Numbered from the stretch's first letter, positions 48,421 to 58,053 are shown. The stretch is DNA of 64,000 bases from Linyphia triangularis (GCA_963978545.1 OZ021732.1:19637521-19701520); one strand, 5' to 3'. Translations and numbers: made by a program. The notes: generated by a model not told the origin, from the sequence alone.

Positions 48421-49230
48421 ATGCCGACTCCATACGAAAAAGAGATGGAAAGACTGAGAACACTTTTGAATGAGGTTGAAAGTGATGAAGACCCTATTTC
48501 TGATGAAGAAGATTTTTCTGATCATGAGAATTTGAGTAACCATGATTCAGAATCAGAACTGGATTTGGATACTGACGTAGAAGAGGATATTTCCAACAAA
48601 AAGGATTTTCTTGGAAAAGGTAAATGTACATTCGGGAAGAAAGAAAAATTTAAAACTGGCGCTTGAACGCGTGCACACAACATCATTTCGCAACTACCAG
48701 GACCAAGATTGGCTGCAAAAAATGTGACAACGCCGAATGAAGTTTGGGAAATTTTTATAGACCGTGAAATTAAGGATGAAATAATTATTTGTACAAATAT
48801 TTACATTAAAAGAATATCATCGAAATTTTCCAGAACGAGAGATGCCAAAGAAACTGTTGAATTTGAAATACGAGCGTTGTTTGGACTGTTATATTTGTGT
48901 GGTTTGCACAAATCATCTCACCTGAACGTCCGTGACCTATGGGCTACAGATGGTACAGGAATCGAAATTTGTCCTGCCACTATGTCGTACAAGCGATTTT
49001 TATTTATTTTAAGATGCCTGTGGTTTGACAACATCATCACAAGGGAAGAAAGACAAAAAGAAGACAAACTTGCTGCTATCAGAGACATTTTTCAAATTGT
49101 CATGAAGAAATGTAAAGACTCTTACTGTGTTGGGGAATATGTCCCCATTGACGAAAAACTTTTAGCTTTTCGGGGACGTTGCGGATTTCGTCAGTATATA
49201 CCCAACAAGTGTATATATTCAAATAGTTAG
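48421..49230 (+). pseudogene. piggyBac transposase, truncated
   Basis: ATG at 48,421 opens an acidic N-terminus (EVESDEDPISDEEDFSDHEN), normal for piggyBac transposases. The frame is stopped by TGA at 48,664-48,666 but continues in register with TRAHNIISQLPGPRLAAKN and the DDE_Tnp_1_7 domain: WEIFIDREIKDEIIICTN, FEIRALFGLLYLCGLHKSS, MSYKRFLFILRCLWFDN. The first catalytic aspartate is in YVPIDEKLLAFRGRCGFRQY. Right after IPNK the family sequence ends and a chance tail CIYSNS precedes the stop, so the part with the second and third catalytic aspartates and the C-terminal cysteine-rich finger is deleted. It cannot be catalytically active. Confidence 0.93.
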
Positions 49231-49393
49231 TAGTATTAAAAATTTCGAAAATTCATAAATATTAGTTTTGTAATCATGCTGACGTTAAATATTATGAAAA
49301 AATTAGCATTAATTGATTTACGTAAGTGGGGTCCATTTGGACCCCGCGCACGCGTCCGTGTTCGTATCTTAGACGCGTGTTCTCCCGGGTTAA

Positions 49394-49559
49394 CTGAAGA
49401 ACAGTTATGAATGAATCGGCAAATCCAACAAACCAGACGGAAAATGTGCGGATACTTTGAGAAGTATTCATAATACCAGTTTGCTTCAGAACTTTCCTCA
49501 ACATTTGTGAGGGTAGTAGATTTTAACTTCTCTTTGAGAATATCTTCTTCATTGATAAT
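49394..49559 (-). pseudogene. BEL/Pao polyprotein segment between stop and piggyBac
   Basis: After the TAA at 49,560-49,562 the same minus frame continues with INEEDILKEKLKSTTLTN and ends FIHNCSSVN at the TTAA target. KYPHIFRLVCWICRFIHNC is typical of the spacer between RNase H and integrase in BEL/Pao. The stop is thus an in-frame lesion and not the natural end of the protein. Confidence 0.85.
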
Positions 49560-52500
49560 TTATTCTATCCCTACATGACTCCAACTATTCCTGGATTCTT
49601 TCAGCCAGAGTGGACCCTCCCACCATGCGAGGTTCAACAGTTGCTTTGCATTACATCCTCTCGATGGTAGATCTCCAGGATTCATTTCACCAGGTACATG
49701 GTGCCATGAGGAGGGACTACTCAGTTTCTTTATTTCTTGCACTCTATTTCTAACAAAAACCGACCAGTTTTCTTCTCGAGATATCCATGCGAGCACTGTC
49801 GTCGAGTCACTCCAGTAATGACATTTTACTCCTTCCCATCCCAGGGCATCTATCACCGACTTCGTCAATCGAGCTCCCACTAAAGCAGTTAAAAGTTCCA
49901 ACCGAGGAATAGTTCCACCCTTGAGAGATGCAATGCGAGATTTTGATGGAAGAAGTACTAACCCTGTCTTATTTTCAGTTTCAATTCTCAAGAAAACTAC
50001 AGCGGCAAAGGCATCTTTACTGGCATCACAAAAACAGTGTATTTCACAATTTTCCAATTTCTCGTGATCGCTTTTAATATACCTGGGTATATGTATTTCT
50101 TCTAAGAACTTTAATTCTTCAAACCACTGAAAGAACTTATTTCTTATGTCTCCTGCGATTTCTTCATCCCAACCGATTCCTTTTCTACAAGCTTCTCGCA
50201 ACATTAATTTAGGACAAAGCATCACCGGTGAAGAATAACCAACAGGATCATAAACTTTATGGGCGACTGACAAAATCATTCGTTTGGTGAGACAATGAAG
50301 ATTTACTTCCTTTAACCAATTCATATTAATTTTCAATGTGTCCTCTTGACGATTCCAAATCAGTCCAACTATGGGAGTTTCAGGGGATTCACCTGCTTTG
50401 CATTTTTCTCCAGAGTTTTCCCATCCTCTAAGATCAAATCCTCCTTTACGCATTACTTCTTTGGATTTCGCCACAAAATTCTTTAATTCTTCTTCACTAT
50501 TAACACTAGCCACCACATTATCGACGTAAAAACTTTTAAGAAGCTTCTCCTTAAAATCAGATTCTAAGTCTTCTGAACAGTTCACGTGATGTTCTATGAC
50601 TGCTCCCAAAAGAAAAGGACTACATTTTACTCCAAACACTACTCTGGTATGACGAAATACTTGGAGTTTCTTTTCTTCTCTGCTCTCCCACCATAGGAAT
50701 CTCAGGAAGTCTCTATCGGCTTGACACACGCTGATCTGTAAAAAGTCCTTCTTAATGTCAGCTGTTACACCAATCTTTCGCTCCCTGAATCTCAGCAGAA
50801 TATCTGGAATTAACTCTATAAAATTAGGCCCACGTTCTAAGCACTGATTTAGAGAAGGGTGATTATACATTCTTGCTGATGCATCAAAAACAGGGCGAAT
50901 GGGCGTTGTACTACTGCTTTCTTTTAGTACGGGTCGATGAGGCAAGTAATTACCATAAGAATCTACCTCAGCTGCAGGGACTTCTTCTATTATTCCTTCT
51001 TTCAACCATCCTTGCAAAACGTTTTCATAATCTTTATACAGGTGATTGGAAACAAGTTTAGAAGTTGTAATTTCCAACCGTTTTTTAGCTAAGTCGAAAT
51101 TGTTAGGTAACGGAGAACAGCCTTCACTCCATGGCAACTGAACTTCATATCGACCTCTCTCATTGAAACGAACAGTTTCTTGAAAATGCTTCTTTGTAAT
51201 AAAATCCTGTTCCCTCTGAGATTTCTTTTCAATGGGATCTTTAATTCCAATTAAATCCAATCTCCATAGATCAGCTAAATCTGCCTCCTTCACAAATAGA
51301 TTTGTCACCGTCATGGCCAAATTATCAGCTCTTAAGTCGCTTCGGGGTACTTTTCCCATCAAAGTCCATCCCAGATAAGTTTCTATTGCTACCAATCCAG
51401 AAGACAACACTTCTTGGCGACCAGTAAACAATTTGCCCATTATGTCAGCTCCGATGAGAATTTCGATTGGATCGCTGGTGTTACCAAAATCTGTCAAAAC
51501 AATGTTTTTATCTTGCAGCTCTTTAAGCCACGAACCTTTTCCAACAGGAGGGATATCATTGCATATGACATCTTGGTCTAAAACTTCAAAATTGCACTTG
51601 AACTGACTGTTCAAATTCTTCAATTTTATTTTAAAACATTCGTGTTTATATTCCTTCGTTGCAACACCTCCAAATAACACATGTGTCACACTTTCTTGTC
51701 TAATCGGTGAGTATTGCATCTTCTTTGCTACATCTTTCAAAATGTATGACTTTTGTGATCTGCTGTCCAATAAAAGACGGACACTCTTTTCTTGGCCATC
51801 AGAAATAAGTTGGGATTTCAGAGTTGGCAAAAACACCTTTGGATTCGTGCTCATATTTGAAAGGTTGACATCATTCTCGGTTACATTTTCTTCCGTCTTT
51901 GGCGTATTTTGTACCTCCAGCTTTTCACACATTAGTGGAACGTGTTTCTTCCCACATATCAAACACTTCAAAAATGTTCTACAATTCTTAGTGTTATGAC
52001 CAGGCTTAAGACAGGCAAAACAGCAGCGCTTGGCCTTTAAAACGTTCTGCTTGGCGATAATGCTCATTTTTTTAGCAGAAAAGCATTCGGAGCTCCTGTG
52101 TTTTCCCTCACAAAAAATGCATTTATTTCTTACTGCAGAGGTTGTTGACAGTAAACCAGCTGCAGTTGGTGTTTTATTTCTAAACAAGTCAGATTCATAC
52201 TTTTTATTTTTGTTAACTTGAGGGAGTTCATTTTTTGCCAATCCAAAACCCGCCATCGCAAGACCGATTCTTTCTTCGCCCTCTACTTCTGACTTTAGAA
52301 ATGACATCAGGTCAGTGAGACGCTCTTTGGCTTCCTTTCCTGAAGAAATTGAGCTCCTATTCCATGCTTTTAGAAAGTCCTCAGGAAAACATGATTCCAC
52401 CATAGGATACAAAATCGAGGCACATTTTTCGGTTGTAACTCCTAATGAATCCAATGCACGCAAATATGACTCAAGCTTATCGTATAATGAGGTTGACGAA

Positions 52501-53162
52501 AACTTCCGTTTGCTCTGGACAAATATAATAAGCTTTAAAAGCTCTCGGACGTATACCTCAACAAGAAGCTCTTCCCTGCCGAACCGTGATTTTAAACTTT
52601 CAATCGCTGGCGAGTAATTGGCGCTTGTTGGCGGGAAACTCTCTACGACTTCTCTTGCCCTGGTCCCCGGAACGGTAGCTTGTATTAGGTATTGAAACTT
52701 GTCTTCTGGCGCAATATCTTCATCTTTATCAATACGTTCAAACTGACTCCAAAACTGAAGCCACTCCTTAATATCATCTCCAAATCGACGAAATTCCAAT
52801 TTAGGTAAAGTGAATTTTCTCTTAGAATTCCCGATTTCCGGTTGAATTTCACTTTGGAAAGGTCCTTGGGCACGAACTCTCGCCAATTCCAGTTCATGTT
52901 CCATTCTGGCTTTCTCTAAATCGTAATTTCTTTCTTGTTCACGATTAATTCTTTCTCGTTCTTGTTCTTCTCGAATTTTTCTATCAGAAATAATACTCTC
53001 CAAAATGTCCTTGGTGAAACCCGGATCCTTTTTATACTCTTCGCTGCTAAGAATAATGTTCTTTATCTCAGCCATTTTAGCATTGGGCGAAACATTTTCG
53101 CCGAATTCTTCCGCAACGGCTTTCAGATCTTCTTTTTTGAAACCTTTAACTTGACTAAACAT
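49560..53162 (-). CDS. BEL/Pao gag-pol polyprotein (gag, protease, RT, RNase H)
   Basis: A 1,200-codon frame starting at the ATG 17 bases inside the primer site. Gag (about residues 1-340) begins with a charged coiled-coil-like stretch (55-100). Three cysteine motifs follow: CIFCEGKHRSSEC (348), CFACLKPGHNTKNC (381, canonical CX2CX4HX4C) and CLICGKKHVPLMC (400). The protease active site is at about 464-470 and reads LLLDSRSQ, with Arg where Gly is usual (DSGS), likely damaging. RT has RPVFDASAR (756), VTADIKKDFLQI with the first aspartate (802) and FYVDNVVASV (878) in place of YVDD. RNase H has HCFCDASKDAFAAVV (1042), IPRLELLTAL (1086) and YWSDSTTVLAW (1116). It ends at an in-frame TAA; integrase continues beyond. 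Confidence 0.96.
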   Translation of the reverse strand: MFSQVKGFKKEDLKAVAEEFGENVSPNAKMAEIKNIILSSEEYKKDPGFTKDILESIISDRKIREEQERERINREQERNYDLEKARMEHELELARVRAQGPFQSEIQPEIGNSKRKFTLPKLEFRRFGDDIKEWLQFWSQFERIDKDEDIAPEDKFQYLIQATVPGTRAREVVESFPPTSANYSPAIESLKSRFGREELLVEVYVRELLKLIIFVQSKRKFSSTSLYDKLESYLRALDSLGVTTEKCASILYPMVESCFPEDFLKAWNRSSISSGKEAKERLTDLMSFLKSEVEGEERIGLAMAGFGLAKNELPQVNKNKKYESDLFRNKTPTAAGLLSTTSAVRNKCIFCEGKHRSSECFSAKKMSIIAKQNVLKAKRCCFACLKPGHNTKNCRTFLKCLICGKKHVPLMCEKLEVQNTPKTEENVTENDVNLSNMSTNPKVFLPTLKSQLISDGQEKSVRLLLDSRSQKSYILKDVAKKMQYSPIRQESVTHVLFGGVATKEYKHECFKIKLKNLNSQFKCNFEVLDQDVICNDIPPVGKGSWLKELQDKNIVLTDFGNTSDPIEILIGADIMGKLFTGRQEVLSSGLVAIETYLGWTLMGKVPRSDLRADNLAMTVTNLFVKEADLADLWRLDLIGIKDPIEKKSQREQDFITKKHFQETVRFNERGRYEVQLPWSEGCSPLPNNFDLAKKRLEITTSKLVSNHLYKDYENVLQGWLKEGIIEEVPAAEVDSYGNYLPHRPVLKESSSTTPIRPVFDASARMYNHPSLNQCLERGPNFIELIPDILLRFRERKIGVTADIKKDFLQISVCQADRDFLRFLWWESREEKKLQVFRHTRVVFGVKCSPFLLGAVIEHHVNCSEDLESDFKEKLLKSFYVDNVVASVNSEEELKNFVAKSKEVMRKGGFDLRGWENSGEKCKAGESPETPIVGLIWNRQEDTLKINMNWLKEVNLHCLTKRMILSVAHKVYDPVGYSSPVMLCPKLMLREACRKGIGWDEEIAGDIRNKFFQWFEELKFLEEIHIPRYIKSDHEKLENCEIHCFCDASKDAFAAVVFLRIETENKTGLVLLPSKSRIASLKGGTIPRLELLTALVGARLTKSVIDALGWEGVKCHYWSDSTTVLAWISREENWSVFVRNRVQEIKKLSSPSSWHHVPGEMNPGDLPSRGCNAKQLLNLAWWEGPLWLKESRNSWSHVGIE

Positions 53163-53178
53163 ATTCCTATTTATCTTG

Positions 53179-53195
53179 TCCTGTCACGGACGCCA
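53179..53195 (-). promoter_or_regulatory. BEL/Pao primer-binding site, tRNA-Arg type
   Basis: On the minus strand, tggcgtccgtgacagga starts four bases after the 5' LTR. It is complementary, with about one difference from the common arthropod sequence, to the 3' end of tRNA-Arg. It primes minus-strand DNA synthesis. Confidence 0.75.
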
Positions 53196-53199
53196 AAAA

Positions 53200-53398
53200 T
53201 GTAAAATAACTCAACGATAACTTAAATATTAGAATTTGCAGTAGATAATTACCTGTTTTCTGCTTCTAATTAAAATAAAAAAAAACACGGACGCCATAAC
53301 AACCGTTGCGTTTCTCATTTTCGATTCGTTTATTTACAAAAATCATTGCCACAAGATAGAAACTAAAAAGCTACATTAAATTATTATGACACTTAACA
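53200..53398 (-). repeat. BEL/Pao 5' LTR (199 bp)
   Basis: It is the partner of 46,367-46,564 with about two substitutions and one extra A in an A-run. TG...CA ends are intact. Confidence 0.96.
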
Positions 53399-53403
53399 AA
53401 CTC

Positions 53404-54177
53404 TAACGCACTTGCCAGCGCCACAAATTCTCCCCGCTTCTCTTCAGGTAGAGTTTGTAAAATGTCAGCAGCTTCAGCTCGAAGAGATGCTGCGAGATGG
53501 AATGATTTCGAAGTATCGTCCCAACCATTCGCAGAAGCAATCATTTCAAATTGCGTTTGATAAACGCGCCAAGACGACCTCCCATTAAAAGTGGCCACTT
53601 TGATGTTAGAGCGCGGCGCCATAAAGGGGATGGAAGCGTTATCCCAATTAGGTGACGCTATGGCCACAGCTTCACGCGTTTCCATTTTTCGCAGCCTTTT
53701 TTCTACAACGTCAATAAATTTGTCTTGCTCTTCCTTTAGGGTGGAAACTTTTTCTTGCATGGTGGAAACTTTTTCTTGCACGATGGAAACTTTTCCGTTA
53801 AACTCCTCAAACTTTTCATCAACTTCCTTTCTTACTGCATTGAATACTTCTTCTTTCACGGATTGCAGAACGTTTGAGGTAGTTTCTATTATGGTTGATT
53901 CCACCATTGAGGCTAGCTCTATCTTTATTTCTTCTTTGATCTCATTCACTGCTGCAGATGTTGTTTCACACTTAGCGGCTAAAGCTTTAATGTCACCCGT
54001 AATCGCGGCAGCGAATTCAGCATTGGTAGATTCTTGACGGGCTTGACCTGCGGCGATTGTAGCGGAGAGTTCGGCTTTCATTTCGACTGCTGTTGTTTCT
54101 TGGCAGGCTTTCATTCCAGCAAGCATTTCCATCAACTGCTTCATTTGGTCTTCCATCATTCCTCTAGTAGTCGGCAT
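53404..54177 (-). CDS. Gypsy gag, N-terminal part
   Basis: ATG at 54,177 lies about 15 bases beyond the primer site. The first 180 or so residues are rich in Glu, Lys, Ala and Met with heptad-like spacing, a likely coiled coil. One stretch, VSIVQEKVSTMQEKVSTLKE, is a short internal repeat. From about residue 190 come FMAPRSNIKVATFNGRSSW and WRVYQTQFEMIASANGW, the start of the capsid-like region of Gypsy gag. The frame is native up to the AACTC duplication. Residues after VALASALE come from BEL LTR sequence and are not gag. It continues in frame at 46,361. Gag would form the virus-like particle. Confidence 0.88.
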
Positions 54178-54190
54178 TCAAGATGACTTG

Positions 54191-54208
54191 ATCCCACTTC
54201 TGACACCA
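54191..54208 (-). promoter_or_regulatory. Gypsy primer-binding site, tRNA-Leu type
   Basis: On the minus strand, tggtgtcagaagtgggat begins one base after the 5' LTR. It is the complement of the 3' end of a tRNA-Leu including CCA. tRNA-Leu priming is known for Mdg3-type Gypsy elements, which is consistent with but does not prove that lineage. Confidence 0.85.
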
Positions 54209-54209
54209 C

Positions 54210-54669
54210 TGTTATGAATTTTTCCACTGAGGCAATGATGGCACAGTTTTTAAGATAAAACTACTATTTATTCACTTCAGAAATATCACAAAAGTTATTT
54301 CAAGAACAGTACAATTACCATCAGACTTCAACACAAGTTCCAATAAAAGCAACTTTAATTCAGCGATTATACAAGCTCACTCCAATAGGTAAACAAAGCG
54401 ATCAGCTTTCAACGAAGTCCGAAGTCAATCTGAAAACTTTCCCGATCTACAGTATTATTTATACTTGGCGCGAGAGAACAATCGAGAAATTTCCAGCCAA
54501 TTCGTCGGAAAAGAAACCTCTCGAAACCTCTCGATTGCTTTAGGTGTTGCCACCTTTTTCTAACCTGTATAATCGCTATTAATAAATAAAATAAGATAAA
54601 AATAAACTACAGTAGAATTTTAAAATAATACGTCACTATTTACAATATATACAGACAATTTGTGCAACA
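54210..54669 (-). repeat. Gypsy 5' LTR (460 bp)
   Basis: It is the partner of 41,724-42,184, with TG...CA ends, followed outside by ATAT (54,670-54,673). It drives the element on the minus strand. Confidence 0.97.
54456..54463 (-). promoter_or_regulatory. Gypsy LTR TATA box
   Basis: tataaata on the minus strand, preceded by gcgccaag. It is kept in every LTR copy in the window (41,971; about 6,476; about 9,345), which supports a core promoter role. A minus-strand aataaa lies further on near 54,267 and would serve as poly(A) signal. Confidence 0.65.
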
Positions 54670-54673
54670 ATAT

Positions 54674-55205
54674 CAACTAAATTATCCTACATCCTTTGTA
54701 TTGGAGGAAGGGGGGAGGTCAATTACAATGTTCCTGAAATAAATTCAAATATTAACCGAAATAGGGTGCATTCAAAATGCGACGTCACCAACTGTCGTAT
54801 TGATATACAATATAGAAAATTAGCCTCATGTATTAAATTGATCATTTTAATTTCTATGTCTAACGCATTTAAACGTTTATTAATTATTTGAATCTAACAA
54901 AGTATGCCTGGACATAATGTCTTTTATTCAAAAGAAGGATTCAAATATTTTGTCTTTGTCTTAATTAGGTCTCATTGTTTTTCTCCTGGTATTAGCTGCA
55001 CAATTTCCCAGATCATCAAAAAGTGTTTTTTTTTTAAATAATCATAATTAAAAAAGATAAAATTAAGAATATATTGTATTTCACACTTCATTTGGTTTAA
55101 GAGTTTGATAGGTTGAAAGTTGTAAGCAAACAAAATATCATAAATTTTCTCCAAATTATAGACAGCAAGTTAGTTATAGACACAATGAGGCTGTGCTTTA
55201 GTTGG

Positions 55206-55237
<32 letters not shown>

Positions 55238-56740
55238 CTTGATGCGTGGCCTCGCGCTACTGCGTTCAAGGACATCTATCAGTAATGTATTACATAGACT
55301 CGGAATTTTCTGGAATAATAGTTGTTGGTGATGAGCTTCCAATCTACTATAACAGATGCATGGTTTCGTTCATTGTAATAGCGCGTTCGATCATTCTCCA
55401 GTCAATGATGTCTTTGCAGTGGTGAATCCTTAGCTCTCTTGGCAGCAGGTGCTCTATATTTTACATTTAGACATATTGTCGGCATATTAACAAATGCCGA
55501 AATGATTTGAAAGTGTTCATTGAATTTTAATAATCTTCGCCAAATCTACGATTGAGGTTTGAAGGGATGAAGTCAAATTGAGTGTAAATAATCCGTTGCT
55601 ATGCTAAATTCTATGTATGTTTTGACTCACTCTCATCAAATTCAGTCAGATTTATATTTTAAATTATTTCAGCTAGAAAAATTTGACCATTTTAAATTTT
55701 GTAAACATCGAAATAGTATTAACTCTATTACTTTTTATACTAAAAAGAAATTTGTATATTTTTTATTATGTACAAAGCACAGGTAGACATACTCAACAAA
55801 ATACGCCTGGTGTCAATTGTGCAGTTCTAGCCCCTATTTTAAAAATAATCATGAACATATGTTGTAAGAAGTTCTTAATTTTTGTTTTAAAATAAAACAA
55901 AATCTGAACCAAGAGAAAAATTAACAGGTATTTAAACGATAGCATTATTTACTAAATTGTTTGCCAAACGAAAAATCAACACCAAAGCATGCATTTAACG
56001 TAATAGTACCAAAATTGGTCCACGCGGTGCCACACAACACACATAATGATATACGTAGGTGTTTTAAATTAGACAGTCTTCTTACATTTGATCTTGTAAT
56101 GAACATCCTGAAAAAATATATCATAGATTTAATAAGTTGGCCAAAATCCGACCAAAAACATCCCATAACTGCCCGAACGTATAGTGGTAAATTAATTATG
56201 GTGATAAACGAATTTTTAGAAGTTAGATACTTAATAACTGTAGCGCATAAGATATTTGCTAATAAAATACAAAGGAATTTAACGAATTTATTTTGTTTCA
56301 ATGTTATTAATACTCATTAAATAAAATCAAAATGTCAATAGCCGCTGAGCACAATACATTTTTGACAACACAAAATGTAAAATAAAACAGGATGAATTTA
56401 AAACGTAGAAAACAAAACGATGCATAATGAAATAATGCTTTAAATCGCGCATTCTCAGAAGTTGAATATGGTATCGAATGACAGTAAATATATGGAAATT
56501 TTACAATAAAATTCGAAAACTTTATCGGAGAGACGATTGTAATACATAAAATTAATCAGAAAAATAAGGAGGACACATTAAAATAACTTTTGGTTTTATT
56601 CTGATGCAATAAAAAAATATCGTTGCAATTCCAAGAACTTTTTTTAATATCATTAAATTTTAATAAAAACAAGTTTTAATCGAATTTAAAAGTTGTTCTC
56701 CACAATCTCCAAGTACTAAAGCTTTTGTATACCAAATTTC
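54674..56740. other. AT-rich noncoding sequence with overlapping opposite ORFs
   Basis: No recognised gene. A TA tract lies at 55,210-55,237. At 55,945-56,320 both strands are open for about 118 codons. Neither frame shows a known domain, and the plus one has the more protein-like composition (SWPKSDQKHPITARTYSGK). Either could be chance or a decayed fragment. Confidence 0.4.
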
Positions 56741-56743
56741 GTA

Positions 56744-57333
56744 ATATATATATATATATATATATATATAATAAAACGAGCTGTCTGTGTGGATATACAC
56801 TATAGAAACCCAATTAAATTTGGAGTAAAGACTGAAATTATCAACATAAGAAGTTTTGGCCTTCTACTTTTACGTATGTCAAACAGAATGCTAAAATTTT
56901 AATTATTTCTTTTTTAATTAATTTTTTTAATTAATTTATTTTTCACAAAGTGACTTCAAATAGATACACAGCTCTGAAATTTTTAACGCATGTAGTTTTA
57001 GCCTTTTAATTGGACTTTTAAAAAACAGAATGTTAATATTTTAATTAGTTATTTTTTAATTATTTGTTTAATTAATTAATAAATATTTAAAAAACAATTT
57101 CTAATAGGGTTACAGCTCTGAAATTTTCAACAAAAGTAGTTTTGGTCTTTTAATTGGATGTTTGAAAAACAAAATTTTAATTTTTATTTAGTTTTTTTTT
57201 AATTAATTGTTTTAATAATTAATACATATTTTACAAAACGATTTCTAATAGGGCTTCAGCTTTGAAATTTTCAACATAAGGAGTTTTGCCCTTTTAATTA
57301 GACTTTTGAAAAACAGAATTTTAAATTTTATTT

Positions 57334-57371
<38 letters not shown>

Positions 57372-58053
57372 GATTGTTATTTTTTTTTCAAAATGATTTA
57401 TAATAGAACTATAGCTCTGAAATGTTCCACATAAGTAGTTTTGGCCTTCTAATTGGACTTTTAAAAAACAGAATTTTAAAATTTTAGCTTGTTTTTTAAT
57501 TAATGTTTTCATAAAAAGCGACTTCTAATAGGCCTAGAGCTCTGAAGGTATCAACATAAGTAGTTTTGGCCTTCTAATTTTGATTTGCACAAACCCGTGT
57601 TAATATAATCATAAAGGGGTGTTGTATTTTTATATTAAAGGAGATTTTTTTGTGTCTCGACAGGGGAGAGGCTTCTATGTATGTATGTATGTAGCAATAG
57701 ATTATGTAGCAATTAGATTTTAGTAGTAATTAGATTTATGTAGCAATTAAATTTTAGTGAATGAAGCGAGCTTATGCTTACGCAAAAATGAACCTTTCAG
57801 AGATTGAAGCGAGCCTATTCTTGTATAGTAATGAACCTTTCAACGAGTGAAGTAAGCCTTTATTTATGTGTCAATTAACTTTTCAGTGAACGAATCGAGC
57901 TCTATTTTGTGTTGCGATGAACCTTCCTGCGAGCGAAGCGCCAATAACTGAGACCTATACATCTATGACAGATTTCCATAACGCGAGGCCTCACAGCTAG
58001 CTAAAATATTGCACATGTTAAAATTTCGAAGCGAAGCACGGGTATTCAGCTAG
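56744..58053 (+). mobile_element. Helitron-like nonautonomous element
   Basis: The right end reads gcgaagcacgggtattcagc followed by tag and then T, the CTAG|T ending of many animal Helitrons. The left end is a TA tract followed by aaaacgagctgtctgtgtgg, also a common Helitron start. The exact TC terminus is not visible. The interior has a tandem array (56,832-57,600) and several gaagcga or gcgagc words, and no Rep/helicase. There is no target duplication, as expected for Helitrons. The left boundary is approximate. Confidence 0.6.
56832..57600. repeat. Tandem array of about 140-bp units inside the Helitron-like element
   Basis: Six diverged copies of a block centred on gctctgaaattttcaacata then agtagttttggcctt start near 56,832, 56,972, 57,117, 57,262, 57,417 and 57,542. 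Spacing is 125-155 bp. A run of 29 T lies at 57,339-57,367. Confidence 0.85.

Larger units (their letters stand above)
48134..49389 (+). mobile_element. piggyBac element with an internal deletion, inserted in BEL pol
   Basis: It is flanked by TTAA (48,130-48,133 and 49,390-49,393). The left end begins cccggcaggacgcgcc. The right end, on the minus strand, begins cccgggagaacacgcg. Each end carries a nearly perfect 18-bp palindrome, ggggtccatatggacccc at 48,151-48,168 and ggggtccatttggacccc at 49,328-49,345. An imperfect third copy is at 48,321-48,338. The right end has about 24 extra bases framed by acgcg and cgcgt. At 1,256 bp it is about half the length of an autonomous piggyBac, with the catalytic C-terminal half missing. 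Confidence 0.95.
46367..53398 (-). mobile_element. BEL/Pao LTR retrotransposon inserted in Gypsy gag
   Basis: LTRs of about 198 bp lie at both ends, with 5-bp duplication aactc, a tRNA-Arg-like primer site and a purine tract. One long minus-strand gag-pol frame runs protease, RT, RNase H, integrase and a DUF5641-type end, all BEL/Pao hallmarks. It has the same orientation as its Gypsy host. The piggyBac element at 48,134-49,389 interrupts it. Without that the element would be about 5.8 kb. Two in-frame stops and one frameshift break the polyprotein. LTRs differ by only about two substitutions and one A-run indel, so insertion was recent relative to the Gypsy insertion. Confidence 0.97.
41724..54669 (-). 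mobile_element. Gypsy-type LTR retrotransposon, interrupted by BEL/Pao
   Basis: A complete provirus-like element on the minus strand. LTRs lie at both ends and the 4-bp target duplication ATAT at 41,720-41,723 and 54,670-54,673. Next to the 5' LTR is a tRNA-Leu-type primer site. Then follow gag, then pol in the order protease, reverse transcriptase, RNase H, integrase, and a purine tract. Integrase after RNase H is the Gypsy/Metaviridae order. No envelope-like ORF lies between the integrase end and the 3' LTR. Without the BEL insertion and one copy of its duplication the element is about 5.9 kb. It carries nonsense and frameshift lesions in pol and is not expected to move by itself. Confidence 0.97.

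Noticed and set aside
57670..57700. CRISPR-like or regulatory array at the atgt run and the tandem units after 56.8 kb
   Set aside because: Units are 125-155 bp without unique spacers, in a eukaryotic Helitron-like element.
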